From contig JANQAC010000002.1 in the NCBI GenBank assembly GCA_024707255.1, positions 1,606,001 to 1,670,000 of the forward strand: DNA of 64,000 nt, read 5' to 3'. The notes below the pieces were generated by a model. The model was given only the letters and a program-made list of their open reading frames with translations. It ran no database searches and was not told where the DNA came from. This DNA is from Asticcacaulis sp. (GTDB lineage Bacteria; Pseudomonadota; Alphaproteobacteria; Caulobacterales; Caulobacteraceae). This document shows, piece after piece, positions 17,807 through 27,000 of this stretch; positions within the stretch are counted from its first letter, which is position 1, and every line of letters begins with the position of its first letter. A program made the position numbers and the translations under genes.

Positions 17807-18475
17807 ATGACCCTATCCGCGCCTCTTTCCGGTCTCAAGGCCGCCAGATCCCGTCTGGCAAAGGCCGTGGCCGCCTTTGTGCCCGAACTCGGCCTGAACC
17901 GCCAGAGCGTGGAAGCCGGGGCGCGCAGCTTAGGCATCAGCGAAGGCGAGCGCGACCTGATCGCCCCGCACGGCGCCGCCGATATCGCCGCCATCCTTTG
18001 GCGCGATCATGATGAGGTTTTGCTTCACCCGGAAATGGCCGAATCGCTGGCCGGCATGAAAATTCGTGAAAAGATTGGATATCTGCTCAATCTGCGTCTT
18101 GACGAGGCCGCGAAGGACGAAAAACTGGCCCGACGCCTGATGGGCTATTTCGCCCTGCCCCTTCATGCCGCGCTCTATCATCGCCTGCTATGGCAGACCG
18201 CCGATATTATCTGGCGCCTGGCCGGCGACACGGCGCTGGACGAAAACCACTACTCCAAACGCATGATCGTTTCCGGCATTATCACCACCGCCATGATGAC
18301 CCGCCTGTCGCGCGGCCGGGAAGCCCAAATCGAACAGATCGACCGCAATATCGAGCAGGTCATGCAGTTTGAAAAGTTCAAGGCAAAGCTGCCGGTCAAG
18401 CCGGAAGACCTGGTCCTGAACCTGGCCAAAACGCTCGGGCGCCTGCGTTTCGGCCAGCCGGCAAGCGTCACATGA
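17807..18475 (+). CDS. COQ9-family ubiquinone biosynthesis protein
   Basis: A 222-residue protein with a TetR-like N-terminal helical half and the COQ9 C-terminal domain, marked by ALYHRLLWQTADIIWRLAGD and DENHYSKRMIVSGIITTAMM. COQ9 binds lipid and assists the COQ7-type hydroxylase in ubiquinone synthesis. Its position divergent from rpsU is common in alphaproteobacteria. Its last four bases (ATGA) contain the start of the next gene. Confidence 0.88.
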   Translation: MTLSAPLSGLKAARSRLAKAVAAFVPELGLNRQSVEAGARSLGISEGERDLIAPHGAADIAAILWRDHDEVLLHPEMAESLAGMKIREKIGYLLNLRLDEAAKDEKLARRLMGYFALPLHAALYHRLLWQTADIIWRLAGDTALDENHYSKRMIVSGIITTAMMTRLSRGREAQIEQIDRNIEQVMQFEKFKAKLPVKPEDLVLNLAKTLGRLRFGQPASVT

Positions 18476-18813
18476 CAGCCTTGCGCGCCCTGCTCGCCTG
18501 TGTCTGGCTGCTGTTCTCTCTGACGGCAACCATCGCACCGCCGGCAACGGCCAAAGACATGCCCAGCGACATGTCGTGCCATATGGATCATATGGAAATG
18601 ACCGGCAAGCCGGCACCGCGTCATAAGCCGGATACGCCTGCGGCGCCGCAAACCGTCATGCCCTGTTGCAGCCAGCCTGTGCTCGCCGCGGATGCCGAAC
18701 CGGTTGCGCTTCTCTCGCGCCCCTGTGAACCGGCCCGGTTGACACCCGCTATTGCCCGGCCGCTCGCCAACCTGCCTGCCCGTCTGGAGCCGCGTCCGCC
18801 GAAAATCGTTTGA
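18472..18813 (+). CDS. Small exported Met/His/Cys-rich protein
   Basis: A 113-residue protein. Residues 1-28 form a signal peptide ending APPATA. The mature part starts KDMPSDMSCHMDHMEMTG, rich in Met, His and Cys, and contains a CC pair in VMPCCSQPVLA, features typical of periplasmic copper or silver binding. The C-terminal half is Pro/Ala-rich with one more Cys. It is coupled to the COQ9 gene by ATGA and lies 42 bases before a Met-rich barrel-like gene, its more likely functional partner. I do not recognise a named family. Confidence 0.6.
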   Translation: MTALRALLACVWLLFSLTATIAPPATAKDMPSDMSCHMDHMEMTGKPAPRHKPDTPAAPQTVMPCCSQPVLAADAEPVALLSRPCEPARLTPAIARPLANLPARLEPRPPKIV

Positions 18814-18855
18814 TGGAATAACCCTTTCCCATCAAATATTTTCAGGAGACAGCTT

Positions 18856-20270
18856 ATGTCTTATCTAAAGTCGACAACCGCCCTGGCGGTGCTTTTTGCG
18901 TTGTCCGCCGCGTCAGCTTACGCCCAAAATACAACTAAAATGAACATGTCCACCATGGATATGCCGGCACAAACCGCCGAGCCTGATCATGGGGCAGACC
19001 ACACACAGGATCAGAAGCCCCCCGCCACCTCGCCCCAAACCATGGACCATGACATGTCCGGCATGGATATGTCTGGCATGGATATGTCTGGCATGGATAT
19101 GTCGCATATGGACCATATGAACATGTCCGGTTCGGGCTCCGGCTGGCAGGTCATGTCACATGCCGTGCTGAACTTTGTGTCCGACAATCAGGAAGGCCCG
19201 CGCGGCGAATCGAAAAACTTCGCCGAAGGCATGGTCATGATCATGGCGTCCCGCAAACTCGACGACCGCAATGACCTTGATCTCAATCTGATGCTGTCGC
19301 CCGATGCCTTCATGGGCAAAGGCGGCTATCCCTTGCTGCTGCAAACCGGCGAAACCGCCGATGGCGTGCATCATCTGGTCGATGCCCAGCACCCGCACGA
19401 CCTCTTCATGGGGGCTACCGCCAAACTGACGCACCGCTTCGATGGCGACACCAAAGCCTTCGTCCTCATCGGCTGGCCGGGTGAATTTGGCTTCGGTCCG
19501 ACCGCCTTCATGCACCGTGCCTCCGGTGAAAACTTCCCGACCGCGCCGATCACCCATCACTGGCTCGATTCCGGCCACATCACCATGGGCGTGGTCACCG
19601 CCGGCCTCGCCAGGGCCCGCTTCAGCTTGAGGTGACGCAGTTTACCGGCCGCGAACCGGATCAGTACCGCTTCAACCTCGATACCCCGAAGCTGGATTCC
19701 ACGGCCATTCGCCTCACCTGGCAGATCAATGACAGCCTGTCAGCGCAAGCCTCCTGGGCCCATCAGGTCAGCCCCGAGCAACTCGCGCCGGATGAAGACC
19801 TGCAACGGCGATCGGTGAGCTTCGATTACACTCACGCCTTCAAGGCCGGAACGCTTTATTCGACCCTGGCCTGGGGCCGGAAGGAGATCGACCACGGGCA
19901 TTCCAGTTGCACTACCGCTCCGCTGCTTGAGTGCGGGAAAAAGCCTTCCGACGGATATCTGTTCGAGAACACCTTCAGGTTCAACGATAAATGGATGGCA
20001 TTGGGCCGTTATGAGCGCGTCTATAATGACGAACTGGTCCATGACGGCGCTTACTGGGTGGCTAAGACCGAGATCGGCGCCATCCGTACCTTCGACCTGG
20101 GACACGACATGACGCTCGGCCTGGGGCTTGTCCGCCAATTCAATACTGTGCCGGATACCTTGAAACCGGTCTATGGCGATCATCCCAACGGTACGGTCGG
20201 CTTCCTGCAGCTCAAGATCCACCCGATGTCTGGCTCAATGACTGGCCCAATGACTGGCATGAAGATGTAA
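18856..20270 (+). CDS. Met/His-rich outer-membrane barrel-like protein, frameshifted
   Basis: A signal peptide (to AASAYAQ) is followed by a 75-residue Met/His/Asp region with four DMSGM- or DMSHM-like units, then a beta-rich domain with NLMLSPDAFMGKGGYPLLLQTGE, DAQHPHDLFM, ITHHWLDSGHITMGVV and, after the break, GREPDQYRFNLDTPKLDS and YTHAFKAGTLYSTLAWGR. One extra C after TTC at 19621-19623 restores the frame (FQLEVTQFTGREPD), giving about 471 residues. The Met/His head suggests copper handling, as in PcoB, but the barrel part does not look like PcoB to me. AGGAGA precedes the ATG. It ends with another Met-rich SMTGPMTGMKM tail. Confidence 0.6.
19051..19104 (+). repeat. 15-base tandem repeat coding for DMSGM units
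   Basis: GGCATGGATATGTCT occurs at 19060-19074 and 19075-19089, and with one change at 19090-19104. A partial copy precedes it. It encodes the Met/Asp repeat in the metal-binding head of the barrel-like protein and could vary in copy number. Confidence 0.8.
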
Positions 20271-20277
20271 CGAAAAA

Positions 20278-20303
20278 CCCCGCCGGAGATGTCTCCGGCG
20301 GGG
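20278..20303. terminator. Strong bidirectional terminator hairpin
   Basis: CCCCGCCGGAGA at 20278-20289 and TCTCCGGCGGGG at 20292-20303 form a perfect 12-base-pair stem between convergent genes. On the minus strand it is followed by TTTTT, and on the plus strand by CTTGATT. Confidence 0.8.
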
Positions 20304-20327
20304 CTTGATTATCGCGGCTGGTCAGGC

Positions 20328-20630
20328 TCAGGCGGTCAGTTCGGCCTTTGCCTTGAGACCTTCCAGGCCCGGCGCGGTCGAGGTGATATTGACCTCGGAA
20401 ATGACATATTCCGAGACGCCGTTGGTATGAAACGGATCGCGGCGCAGCATGGCCTCGACCACTTCACGGTCGCCCTCCGCCAGGATCATGCCGCCGGTGC
20501 GCGGTACGCGGCGGCCAGCGGCCAGAAACAGGCCGTTGGCATAGCCTTCCTTGAGCCACGCCATATGGGCTTCGAGATGGCGGTCAACTTCATCATTGGG
20601 GACCGTATAGGTCAGGGTGACAATAAACAT
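20328..20630 (-). CDS. YciI-like protein
   Basis: A 100-residue ferredoxin-like YCII domain: MFIVTLTYTVPNDEVDRHLEAH, WLKEGYANGLFLAAGRRVPRTGG and DPFHTNGVSEYVISEV. It keeps the His and Asp (in RRDPF) typical of the family. The function is unknown, with weak enzymatic or chaperone-like roles suggested for relatives. AAGGA before ATG 20630 sets the start; the frame continues upstream without family residues. It is a single gene downstream of purK. Confidence 0.8.
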   Translation of the reverse strand: MFIVTLTYTVPNDEVDRHLEAHMAWLKEGYANGLFLAAGRRVPRTGGMILAEGDREVVEAMLRRDPFHTNGVSEYVISEVNITSTAPGLEGLKAKAELTA

Positions 20631-20725
20631 GGTAATTCCTTTAGCTGGGGAGAGCCTTGCAAAGAGATTGGCGGACCGGACGATCAAATGTCAATTCGCA
20701 ACTGCAAAAAGTGTGCCTGGCGCGA

Positions 20726-21802
20726 CTAAGCCTTGATGCGGTTGATATGTCCCATTTTGCGTCCGGGGCGGGGCTCGTCCTTGCCATAGACATAGAGGCG
20801 TGACTGCGGTTCGGCGGCCAGGGTCGGCCAGTCGAGTATATCCGGCCCCAGCAGATTGGTCATTTCAACCGTGCAGCGGGCTGTGGTATCGCCCAGTGGC
20901 CAGCCGACCACGGCGCGGATATGCTGCTCGAACTGGTCGCACAGGCAGCCATCCTGGGTCCAGTGACCGGAATTATGCACGCGCGGCGCAATCTCATTGA
21001 GCAGCAATTCATCACCCGGCAGAACAAACAGTTCCACCGCCAGGACGCCGACATAGTCAAGTCCCTCCAGCACCTTGCGGGCAATCTCATGCGCCGCAGC
21101 GGTCACGGCATCGGAGACCTGCGCTGGCGCCAGGGTGGTCGAGAGGATGCCGCCGACATGGTGGTTTTCGCCGATCGGGAAGGTCTTGATCTCGCCGTTC
21201 CAGCCGCGTGCCGCCACCACCGAAATCTCGCGCGTAAAGCTGGCCTTTGATTCAAGGATCGACGGACGGCCATTCAGGCTGTCATAGGCAGCGGGCGCCT
21301 CTTCCAGGCTTTTGATCCACACCTGCCCCTTGCCGTCATAGCCTTCGCGGCGCGTTTTCAGAAGGGCCGGCAAACCGGATTTGGCTAGCGCGTCCTGCAG
21401 CTCCTCCAGGCTGTTGATTTCATAGAAATCGACAGTGCCGATTCCGGCTTCACGCGCGAAGCTCTTTTCCAGCACGCGGTCCTGGGTGATGCGCAGCGCC
21501 TTGGAGGACGGCGCCACAACGGCGCCCCTGCCGGTCAGGAAATCAAGACTGGCGGCGGGAACATTTTCGAACTCGAAGGTGATGACATCGCAACTTTCGG
21601 CCAGACGGGCCAGAACGGCCTCGTCGGTATAGGCCGCCACTTTGGAGGCCAGCGACACCTGGGCGGCGGGTGAGCCGGCATCCGGGCCAAAGGTCACCAC
21701 CTTGAAACCAAGCCGCGAGGCGGCCTGCGAAAGCATCCGCCCGAGTTGGCCGTCACCGAGAATACCGATCGTGCTGCCAAGCGGCAGAGGTTCTTTTAGC
21801 AT
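20726..21802 (-). CDS. purK: N5-carboxyaminoimidazole ribonucleotide synthase
   Basis: A 358-residue ATP-grasp enzyme: IGILGDGQLGRMLSQAASRLG at the N-terminus, DVITFEFENVP, LLKTRREGYDGKGQ, ELFVLPGDELLLNEIAPRVHNSGHWT and the C-terminal YGKDEPRPGRKMGHI. It converts AIR, ATP and bicarbonate to N5-CAIR in purine synthesis. It follows purE with a one-base gap between the purE stop and the purK ATG, so the two are an operon and act consecutively. Confidence 0.95.
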   Translation of the reverse strand: MLKEPLPLGSTIGILGDGQLGRMLSQAASRLGFKVVTFGPDAGSPAAQVSLASKVAAYTDEAVLARLAESCDVITFEFENVPAASLDFLTGRGAVVAPSSKALRITQDRVLEKSFAREAGIGTVDFYEINSLEELQDALAKSGLPALLKTRREGYDGKGQVWIKSLEEAPAAYDSLNGRPSILESKASFTREISVVAARGWNGEIKTFPIGENHHVGGILSTTLAPAQVSDAVTAAAHEIARKVLEGLDYVGVLAVELFVLPGDELLLNEIAPRVHNSGHWTQDGCLCDQFEQHIRAVVGWPLGDTTARCTVEMTNLLGPDILDWPTLAAEPQSRLYVYGKDEPRPGRKMGHINRIKA

Positions 21803-21803
21803 A

Positions 21804-22295
21804 TCAATCTTCTACTGTATCCGGAACGCTGTCGGTCTGCGCCTGGCGCAGGGCTTCTATGCGCTCAGCCAAAGCCGGATCGTTCAGCGCCAGGATCTGC
21901 GCCGCCAGAAGGCCGGCATTCTTCGCGCCCGCCTCGCCGACCGCCAAGGTGCCGACCGGCACGCCCCCCGGCATCTGGACGATGGAGAGCAGCAGATCAA
22001 TCCCTTTCAGGCCATCGCGCACCGGCACGGGCACACCCAGCACCGGCAGGGTGGTCATGGAGGCGGTCATACCCGGCAGGTGGGCCGCGCCGCCGGCGCC
22101 GGCAATGATCACCTTGTAACCCGCCGATTTCGCGCCTGTGGCGAATTCATAAAGCCTTTGCGGCGTCCGGTGCGCCGAGACGACGCGCGACATATAGCTG
22201 ACGCCCAGTTGATCGAGCGCGGTAGCGGCGGCCTTCATCACGCCCCAGTCGGAACGGGAGCCCATGATGATGGCAACCTGCGGCGTGTCAGCCAT
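21804..22295 (-). CDS. purE: N5-CAIR mutase
   Basis: A 163-residue class I PurE with [44 protein letters not shown] and [20 protein letters not shown]. It rearranges N5-CAIR to CAIR in the cytoplasm, immediately after the PurK step. It is the first gene of purEK. The 202-base gap upstream also serves the divergent diguanylate cyclase gene. Confidence 0.96.
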   Translation of the reverse strand: MADTPQVAIIMGSRSDWGVMKAAATALDQLGVSYMSRVVSAHRTPQRLYEFATGAKSAGYKVIIAGAGGAAHLPGMTASMTTLPVLGVPVPVRDGLKGIDLLLSIVQMPGGVPVGTLAVGEAGAKNAGLLAAQILALNDPALAERIEALRQAQTDSVPDTVED

Positions 22296-22497
22296 GTGAA
22301 AGTCCTTGAAAAACGGGGCCTTTGAGAAAGGCGCGGAGTATAGTCAGAAGCGTTCGCACTGCAACCCCCTTCCGCTTGCCTCAAAATCGTTATTTTTGCG
22401 CCCGGTTGTTGCCTGGCGTTCCGTGGAAAATGCGGTGTGAATATATGGCCGTTTGCATTGCGCATGACCGGCTTCCGTGCTTTCATAAGACGCTCAA

Positions 22498-23433
22498 ATG
22501 ACCAGCGCCACCCTCATAAACCTTTCGGGAAGAATGGGCCTGAACTCGCATCACCAGAAGATGGCCGCCCCGCCCGCAACGCCTCCGCAGATGCCGGAGA
22601 GCCCTGCGGAGACACCGGCGCGCGCCACCACGGCCTCGATGCAGAGCCTGATTGCCCATTATTTTGAAAGCAATGCCTCGGAAGCGTCGGCGCTTTCCGT
22701 CTCTGATGCCGGTTCAGTTTCCGGTTCAGTTTCCGGGCCTCCCCATGCCCTGAGCGCGCCGCACAGCGAAACCCGCCCGAAAAGTCTGGAAATGGCGGCG
22801 CCACCTCCTGTAACGGTGCCGCCGGCCTCGCCCTCTTCTCTGGTCGCCCAGCCCGACTGGCCGCCGGCGGCGCGGGCGCTGGTCGATTCGCTGATGCAGG
22901 AAAACGCCTCCCTGCGTGAACAGCTTCAGCAGCAGGCCCTGCATCTGCAAAGCGCCCAGGGCCAGGCCGACAGCGATGTCCTGACCCCAACGCTCAATCG
23001 CCGCGCCTTCCTGCGCGAAGTGCATCGCGCCATGGCTGATTGCCGGCGCTATGGCGAAGACGCCTGCCTGCTCTATCTGGACATGGATGGCTTCAAGGGC
23101 ATTAATGACGCCTATGGCCACTCGGCCGGTGATGCGGCCCTGATCTATGTCGCCGAGACCCTCAATGCCAGCGTCCGCGAAGGCGACAGCGTCGGCCGCA
23201 TCGGCGGCGATGAATTCGCCATCCTGCTGCGCCATGCCGACCTCAAGTCATCACGCATCAAGGCCATGCGGCTTGAGGCCGAACTGATGATGGGCACGTT
23301 TGAATATGGCGGTCTCTATCTCAAGACCGGCGGGTCTTTCGGCGTGCGCGCCTATGCCGCCCAAGCCTCGGCCGAAGCCTGGCTAAGCGAAGCGGACGCC
23401 GCCATGTTCCTCGTCAAGAAATCGTCGCGCTGA
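22498..23433 (+). CDS. Soluble GGDEF diguanylate cyclase
   Basis: A 311-residue protein. Residues 1-125 are low-complexity, rich in Pro, Ala and Ser, a short coiled coil follows at about 128-155 (SLMQENASLREQLQQQ), and then a GGDEF domain. The active-site signature is intact GGDEF at 236-240, metal ligands lie in YLDMDGFK, and an inhibitory-site RxxD (REGD, 227-230) stands five residues before it. It should therefore make cyclic di-GMP with product inhibition. No membrane segment or sensor domain is visible. The ATG has no clear ribosome site. Confidence 0.88.
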   Translation: MTSATLINLSGRMGLNSHHQKMAAPPATPPQMPESPAETPARATTASMQSLIAHYFESNASEASALSVSDAGSVSGSVSGPPHALSAPHSETRPKSLEMAAPPPVTVPPASPSSLVAQPDWPPAARALVDSLMQENASLREQLQQQALHLQSAQGQADSDVLTPTLNRRAFLREVHRAMADCRRYGEDACLLYLDMDGFKGINDAYGHSAGDAALIYVAETLNASVREGDSVGRIGGDEFAILLRHADLKSSRIKAMRLEAELMMGTFEYGGLYLKTGGSFGVRAYAAQASAEAWLSEADAAMFLVKKSSR

Positions 23434-23435
23434 TC

Positions 23436-23600
23436 TTACATCGAGGATGAGGCTGCCGACGACGATGCGGCTTCGGCGCCCGGCAGGGAACTGTCGACCG
23501 GTGGCGGTGTGGGGCTTTTATCGGCCATCCACGATGAACATCCCGCCAGCAAAGCAATAAAGGCACTTGCGGAAATTATTCCAACCAGTTGTCTGCGCAT
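23436..23600 (-). CDS. Small Ser-rich lipoprotein
   Basis: A 54-residue frame with an N-terminus MRRQLVGIISASAFIALLAGC, a signal peptide ending in a clear lipobox (LAGC). The mature 34 residues include SPTPPPVDSSLPG and end in SSSAASSSM. It ends two bases after the diguanylate cyclase stop, tail to tail. It resembles the next lipoprotein in length and Ser-rich tail, so the two may be diverged tandem copies. It should be anchored in the envelope; the function is unknown. Confidence 0.65.
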   Translation of the reverse strand: MRRQLVGIISASAFIALLAGCSSWMADKSPTPPPVDSSLPGAEAASSSAASSSM

Positions 23601-23656
23601 GAAAATGCTCCATTAAAAAGGGACCGGACATCACATAGATATCCGGCCGCTTGGCC

Positions 23657-23881
23657 TTAATAGCTGGAAGAACTGCTAGCGCTCGAAGAGGACGTCACGG
23701 TGCCGTCAGGCGAGACGGAACTAGTCGTCGTCTGGGTTGAGGCGCCCACCACGGCGCCATCCTGAGAGGTTACCGTGCTGGTGGTCGTGCTGGTTTCAGA
23801 GCCTGACGCACAGGCCACAAGCGTGCTGGCGAGGGCAATAAGGGCGGCGGCGGAAGCAGATTGAATAAAGGTCTTGCGCAT
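23657..23881 (-). CDS. Small Ser/Thr-rich lipoprotein
   Basis: A 74-residue protein. The signal peptide MRKTFIQSASAAALIALASTL leads into the lipobox VAC, then a Ser/Thr/Val-rich region (TSTTTSTVTSQDG, TQTTTSSVSPDG) ending in a serine run and Tyr. GAAGGAA is well placed before ATG 23881. It is probably co-transcribed with the 54-residue lipoprotein 56 bases downstream. No function is known. Confidence 0.7.
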   Translation of the reverse strand: MRKTFIQSASAAALIALASTLVACASGSETSTTTSTVTSQDGAVVGASTQTTTSSVSPDGTVTSSSSASSSSSY

Positions 23882-24037
23882 GATGAAGTTCCTTCGTTGA
23901 GACATCAGGCGGGCGCCCGGTAACCCACAACAAAGAAACGCCTGCAGGAGGTCACACACGCGTCAGCCCGGGCATACTGAGCCGAAAACCGCAAAATCGC
24001 AGCGTGGTTACCTGCCGGATTTCATAAAGGCAGAGTG

Positions 24038-25201
24038 TTAGCCATCGAAGGAAAAGAGCCGGCGCTGCTCGTCGATGGCGAAGGCGTCGGTCATGCCGGC
24101 GATGTAGTCGCAGATCACCCGCGCCCGCGCCGCCTCGGTATCCTTGGCACACACCCGCTGGAACCACTCCGTCGGCAGGGTATCGGGTTCGGTCATGAAC
24201 AGCTCGAACATCTCTTTGAGTGTCCGCTTGGCGTGGCTGCGCGTGCGATTGAGCTTGTAATGCTTGTACATGCGCTCGAACAGGAAACCACGCAGGCGCG
24301 AAAGATCATCATAAACCGGCTTCGAGAAGGCCACCATCTGCCGGCGCGCCATGCGGACATCCTCGCCCGTTTCCACACCATCTTCTTTCAGGCGGCGCGC
24401 GGTCTCGGCCAGCACATCGGCCATCATCAGGCCGATCATCCGCCGCACACCTTCCAGGCGCAGGAGACGGCTGTCGATCGACGGCCAGTCTTTTTGTACC
24501 GAAGCCAGGGCCGGGCCGATCAGCGGCACGGTCATCAGGTCTTCGATGGTGAAAAGCTCGGCGCGCAGACCGTCATCTACATCGTGGTTGTTATAGGCGA
24601 TATCATCGGCCAGGGCGGCACACTGGGCCTCCATCGAGGCGAAGGTATCGGTGCGCAGATCCCATTGATTATTAAAATCAACGATGGATTTCCACGACGG
24701 CTCCTGCATGTGATGGCTGACGGGACCATTGTGCTTGATGATGCCTTCCAGCGTCTCCCAGGTCAGGTTCAGGCCGTCGAACGCCGGATAGCGCACCTCA
24801 AGCCGGGTGATGACGCGGAAGGTCTGGACATTGTGATCGAAGCCGCCCCAGGGCTTCATGCATTCGTGCAACTGGTCCTCGCCGGCGTGGCCGAACGGCG
24901 GGTGCCCCAGGTCGTGCGACAGGGCAATGGTTTCGGCCAGGTCCTCGTTCAAACCCAGCGAATGCGCCAGCGACCGGGCGATCTGCGCCACCTCCAGGCT
25001 GTGGGTCAGGCGCGTACGGAAATAGTCGCCTTCATTGGCGACGAACACTTGGGTCTTGCCCTTCAGGCGGCGGAAGGCGGTCGAATGAATGATGCGGTCA
25101 CGGTCGCGCGCGAAGGCGGTTCGCGTCGGGCTTTCCGCCTCGGGATAGAGGCGGCCGAGGCTCTTTTCGACTTTGGACGCAAAGGGGGCCAGGGGCTTCA
25201 T
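24038..25201 (-). CDS. dgt: dGTP triphosphohydrolase-like HD protein
   Basis: A 387-residue member of the dGTPase family, type 2: [45 protein letters not shown] with the first metal His, then the HD pair in [16 protein letters not shown], and a later Asp in [13 protein letters not shown]. It hydrolyses dNTPs to deoxynucleosides and triphosphate. It is transcribed divergently from erpA. Confidence 0.93.
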   Translation of the reverse strand: MKPLAPFASKVEKSLGRLYPEAESPTRTAFARDRDRIIHSTAFRRLKGKTQVFVANEGDYFRTRLTHSLEVAQIARSLAHSLGLNEDLAETIALSHDLGHPPFGHAGEDQLHECMKPWGGFDHNVQTFRVITRLEVRYPAFDGLNLTWETLEGIIKHNGPVSHHMQEPSWKSIVDFNNQWDLRTDTFASMEAQCAALADDIAYNNHDVDDGLRAELFTIEDLMTVPLIGPALASVQKDWPSIDSRLLRLEGVRRMIGLMMADVLAETARRLKEDGVETGEDVRMARRQMVAFSKPVYDDLSRLRGFLFERMYKHYKLNRTRSHAKRTLKEMFELFMTEPDTLPTEWFQRVCAKDTEAARARVICDYIAGMTDAFAIDEQRRLFSFDG

Positions 25202-25313
25202 GATCTCTCCGCAAGCAATTTCACGCTGTCGCTATACTGATTTCCCTAAAAAATCTTTGGGAAATATGACCGCGGGGGCTGATTTTGCCGGCAAATGGGC
25301 CCATATTGCCGCC

Positions 25314-25642
25314 ATGAGCCATAATATCACCCTCACTGCCTCCGCCGCGAAACATCTGAATGCCCTGAGCCGGGATGCCGGGCACCCCGTCATGCTGCGC
25401 GTCCTTGTCGAGGGTGGCGGCTGTTCGGGCTTCCAGTATGTACTCGATCTGACCGACACAGCCAGTCCGGACGAGAGCCGGATTGAATTTAATGGCGCCA
25501 CGGCCCTGGTGGATGAAATATCCGCCCCCTGATGGCGGGATCAATGATTGATTATGTTGAGGAACTGGTCGGCTCGCAGTTCAAGATTCTGAACCCGCTG
25601 GCCGTGGCTTCCTGCGGCTGCGGCACCAGTTTTTCGCTGTGA
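25314..25642 (+). CDS. erpA: Iron-sulfur cluster insertion protein ErpA, frameshifted
   Basis: An A-type Fe-S carrier: ITLTASAAKHLNALSRDAG, EGGGCSGFQYVLDL with Cys37, and after the break VEELVGSQFKILNP and SCGCGTSFSL with Cys101 and Cys103. The frame breaks in the C run at about 25523-25527, where one more C gives DEISAPLMAGSMIDYVEELVG and a normal 109-residue protein. All three cluster ligands are intact and the protein is usually essential in aerobes, so I regard the lesion as a sequencing error. It delivers clusters to apoproteins. Confidence 0.9.
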
Positions 25643-25695
25643 AAATTCCGCTTCTGTGATTATCCTGCCGGTCGCTCAACCATTGAGGACAGGTC

Positions 25696-26085
25696 ATGCC
25701 GCTCCACGCCATCGTCGCCCGCCCCTTCATGCCGGCAAAGGATTTTGCCTTAAGCAAGGCGTTTTACGAGGCGTTGGGTTTTAAAAAACTGCTCGACAGC
25801 GAGGTGGCGATATTCGCCTGTGAGGGCGCCGGCGGTTTTATCCTGCAAAATGCCTGGGTCGAGCAATGGGCGCACAATTTCATGATGCAGTTGATGGTCG
25901 AGGATCTCGACGCCTGGTGGTCGCATATAAACGGCCTCGATCTTCCCGGTCGCTTCGGCGTCCAGCCGCTCAAGGCACCGAAAATGCAGCCCTGGGGTCT
26001 GCGGGTGGCTTTCGTTTATGATCCTGCCGGTGTCCTGTGGCACGTCTGCGAGGCGCGGCCGGATGCGCCGCAGGACTTCACCTGA
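25696..26085 (+). CDS. VOC (glyoxalase/bleomycin-resistance) family protein
   Basis: A 129-residue single VOC domain: ARPFMPAKDFALSKAFYEALGFK at the start and VAFVYDPAGVLWHVCEARP at the end, with an aromatic-rich middle (WVEQWAHNFMMQL, DAWWSHI). Metal-binding residues are not obvious, so substrate and activity are unknown. It lies between erpA and exonuclease III on the same strand. Confidence 0.8.
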   Translation: MPLHAIVARPFMPAKDFALSKAFYEALGFKKLLDSEVAIFACEGAGGFILQNAWVEQWAHNFMMQLMVEDLDAWWSHINGLDLPGRFGVQPLKAPKMQPWGLRVAFVYDPAGVLWHVCEARPDAPQDFT

Positions 26086-26127
26086 TTGGGGTTGCCCGAA
26101 TCCGCTCATCGAACTACACCTGAGCGC

Positions 26128-26946
26128 ATGAAAATAGCCACCTGGAACGTCAACTCCGTCAATGCCCGCCTGCCGCTCTTGCTGGAATGGTTCCACGAGG
26201 CGCAGCCCGATGTCTGCGGTCTGCAGGAAATCAAGTGCATCGACGAGAAGTTTCCCATCGAAGCATTTGAATCGCTTGGCTATAATTGCGCCATCCATGG
26301 CCAGAAAACCTACAACGGCGTGGCCATCCTGTCGAAATTTCCGATGAGCGACATCCGGCGCGGGCTGCCGAAAGCGGACAACGATCAGGATGATCATTCG
26401 CGCTATATCGAAGCCGTGATCGAAGCGCCGGAGCCAGTGCGTTTCGGCTGCCTCTACCTGCCCAACGGCAACCCGGTCCATACCGATAAATATGCCTACA
26501 AGCTGCGCTGGCTGGAACGCCTGCACACCCATGCCGAAGTACTGCTGAAACTTGAAGAAATGACCATTTTAGCCGGTGATTTCAATATCATACCGACAAA
26601 AGCCGACCTGTGGAAGGAAGGCCCATGGCTGGATGACGCCCTCTATCAGCCAACCGTGCGCCGCGCTTACCAGGGCCTGAAAAACCTCGGCTATACCGAC
26701 GCCTTCGAGGCCCATTCCACTTTTTCAGGTTCCCCTGAAGACAACCGCTACACCTTCTGGGATTACCAGGCCGGCGCCTGGCCGAAAAACGAAGGCATCC
26801 GCATCGATCATCACCTGCTCTCCCCGCAGGCAGCCGATCGCCTGGCCGATGTGATCATCCACAAGGATACACGCGGCCGCACGCATGACGAGGCCAAGCC
26901 TTCGGACCACGTACCCGTTGTCGTTGAACTGACAACAAAATCTTAA
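26128..26946 (+). CDS. xth: Exodeoxyribonuclease III
   Basis: A 272-residue AP-endonuclease/exonuclease: MKIATWNVNSVNARLPLLLEW, CGLQEIKC with the metal Glu, YNGVAILSKFPM, LAGDFNIIP with the catalytic Asp and Asn, NRYTFWDYQAGAW, RIDHHLLS and the C-terminal PSDHVPVVVEL. It removes abasic sites and 3' blocks in DNA repair. ATG 26128 matches the universal family N-terminus; the frame upstream to 26086 is not family-like. Confidence 0.95.
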   Translation: MKIATWNVNSVNARLPLLLEWFHEAQPDVCGLQEIKCIDEKFPIEAFESLGYNCAIHGQKTYNGVAILSKFPMSDIRRGLPKADNDQDDHSRYIEAVIEAPEPVRFGCLYLPNGNPVHTDKYAYKLRWLERLHTHAEVLLKLEEMTILAGDFNIIPTKADLWKEGPWLDDALYQPTVRRAYQGLKNLGYTDAFEAHSTFSGSPEDNRYTFWDYQAGAWPKNEGIRIDHHLLSPQAADRLADVIIHKDTRGRTHDEAKPSDHVPVVVELTTKS

Positions 26947-27000
26947 CCCGCCCGCGTCACAATAAGGGTTTGTTATCCATATAGTCTGGCGCGATCCTAG

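Noticed and set aside
24035..25240. Open frame of 401 codons on the plus strand opposite the dGTPase gene
   Set aside because: The minus strand encodes intact dGTPase motifs; the plus-strand frame is a compositional shadow.
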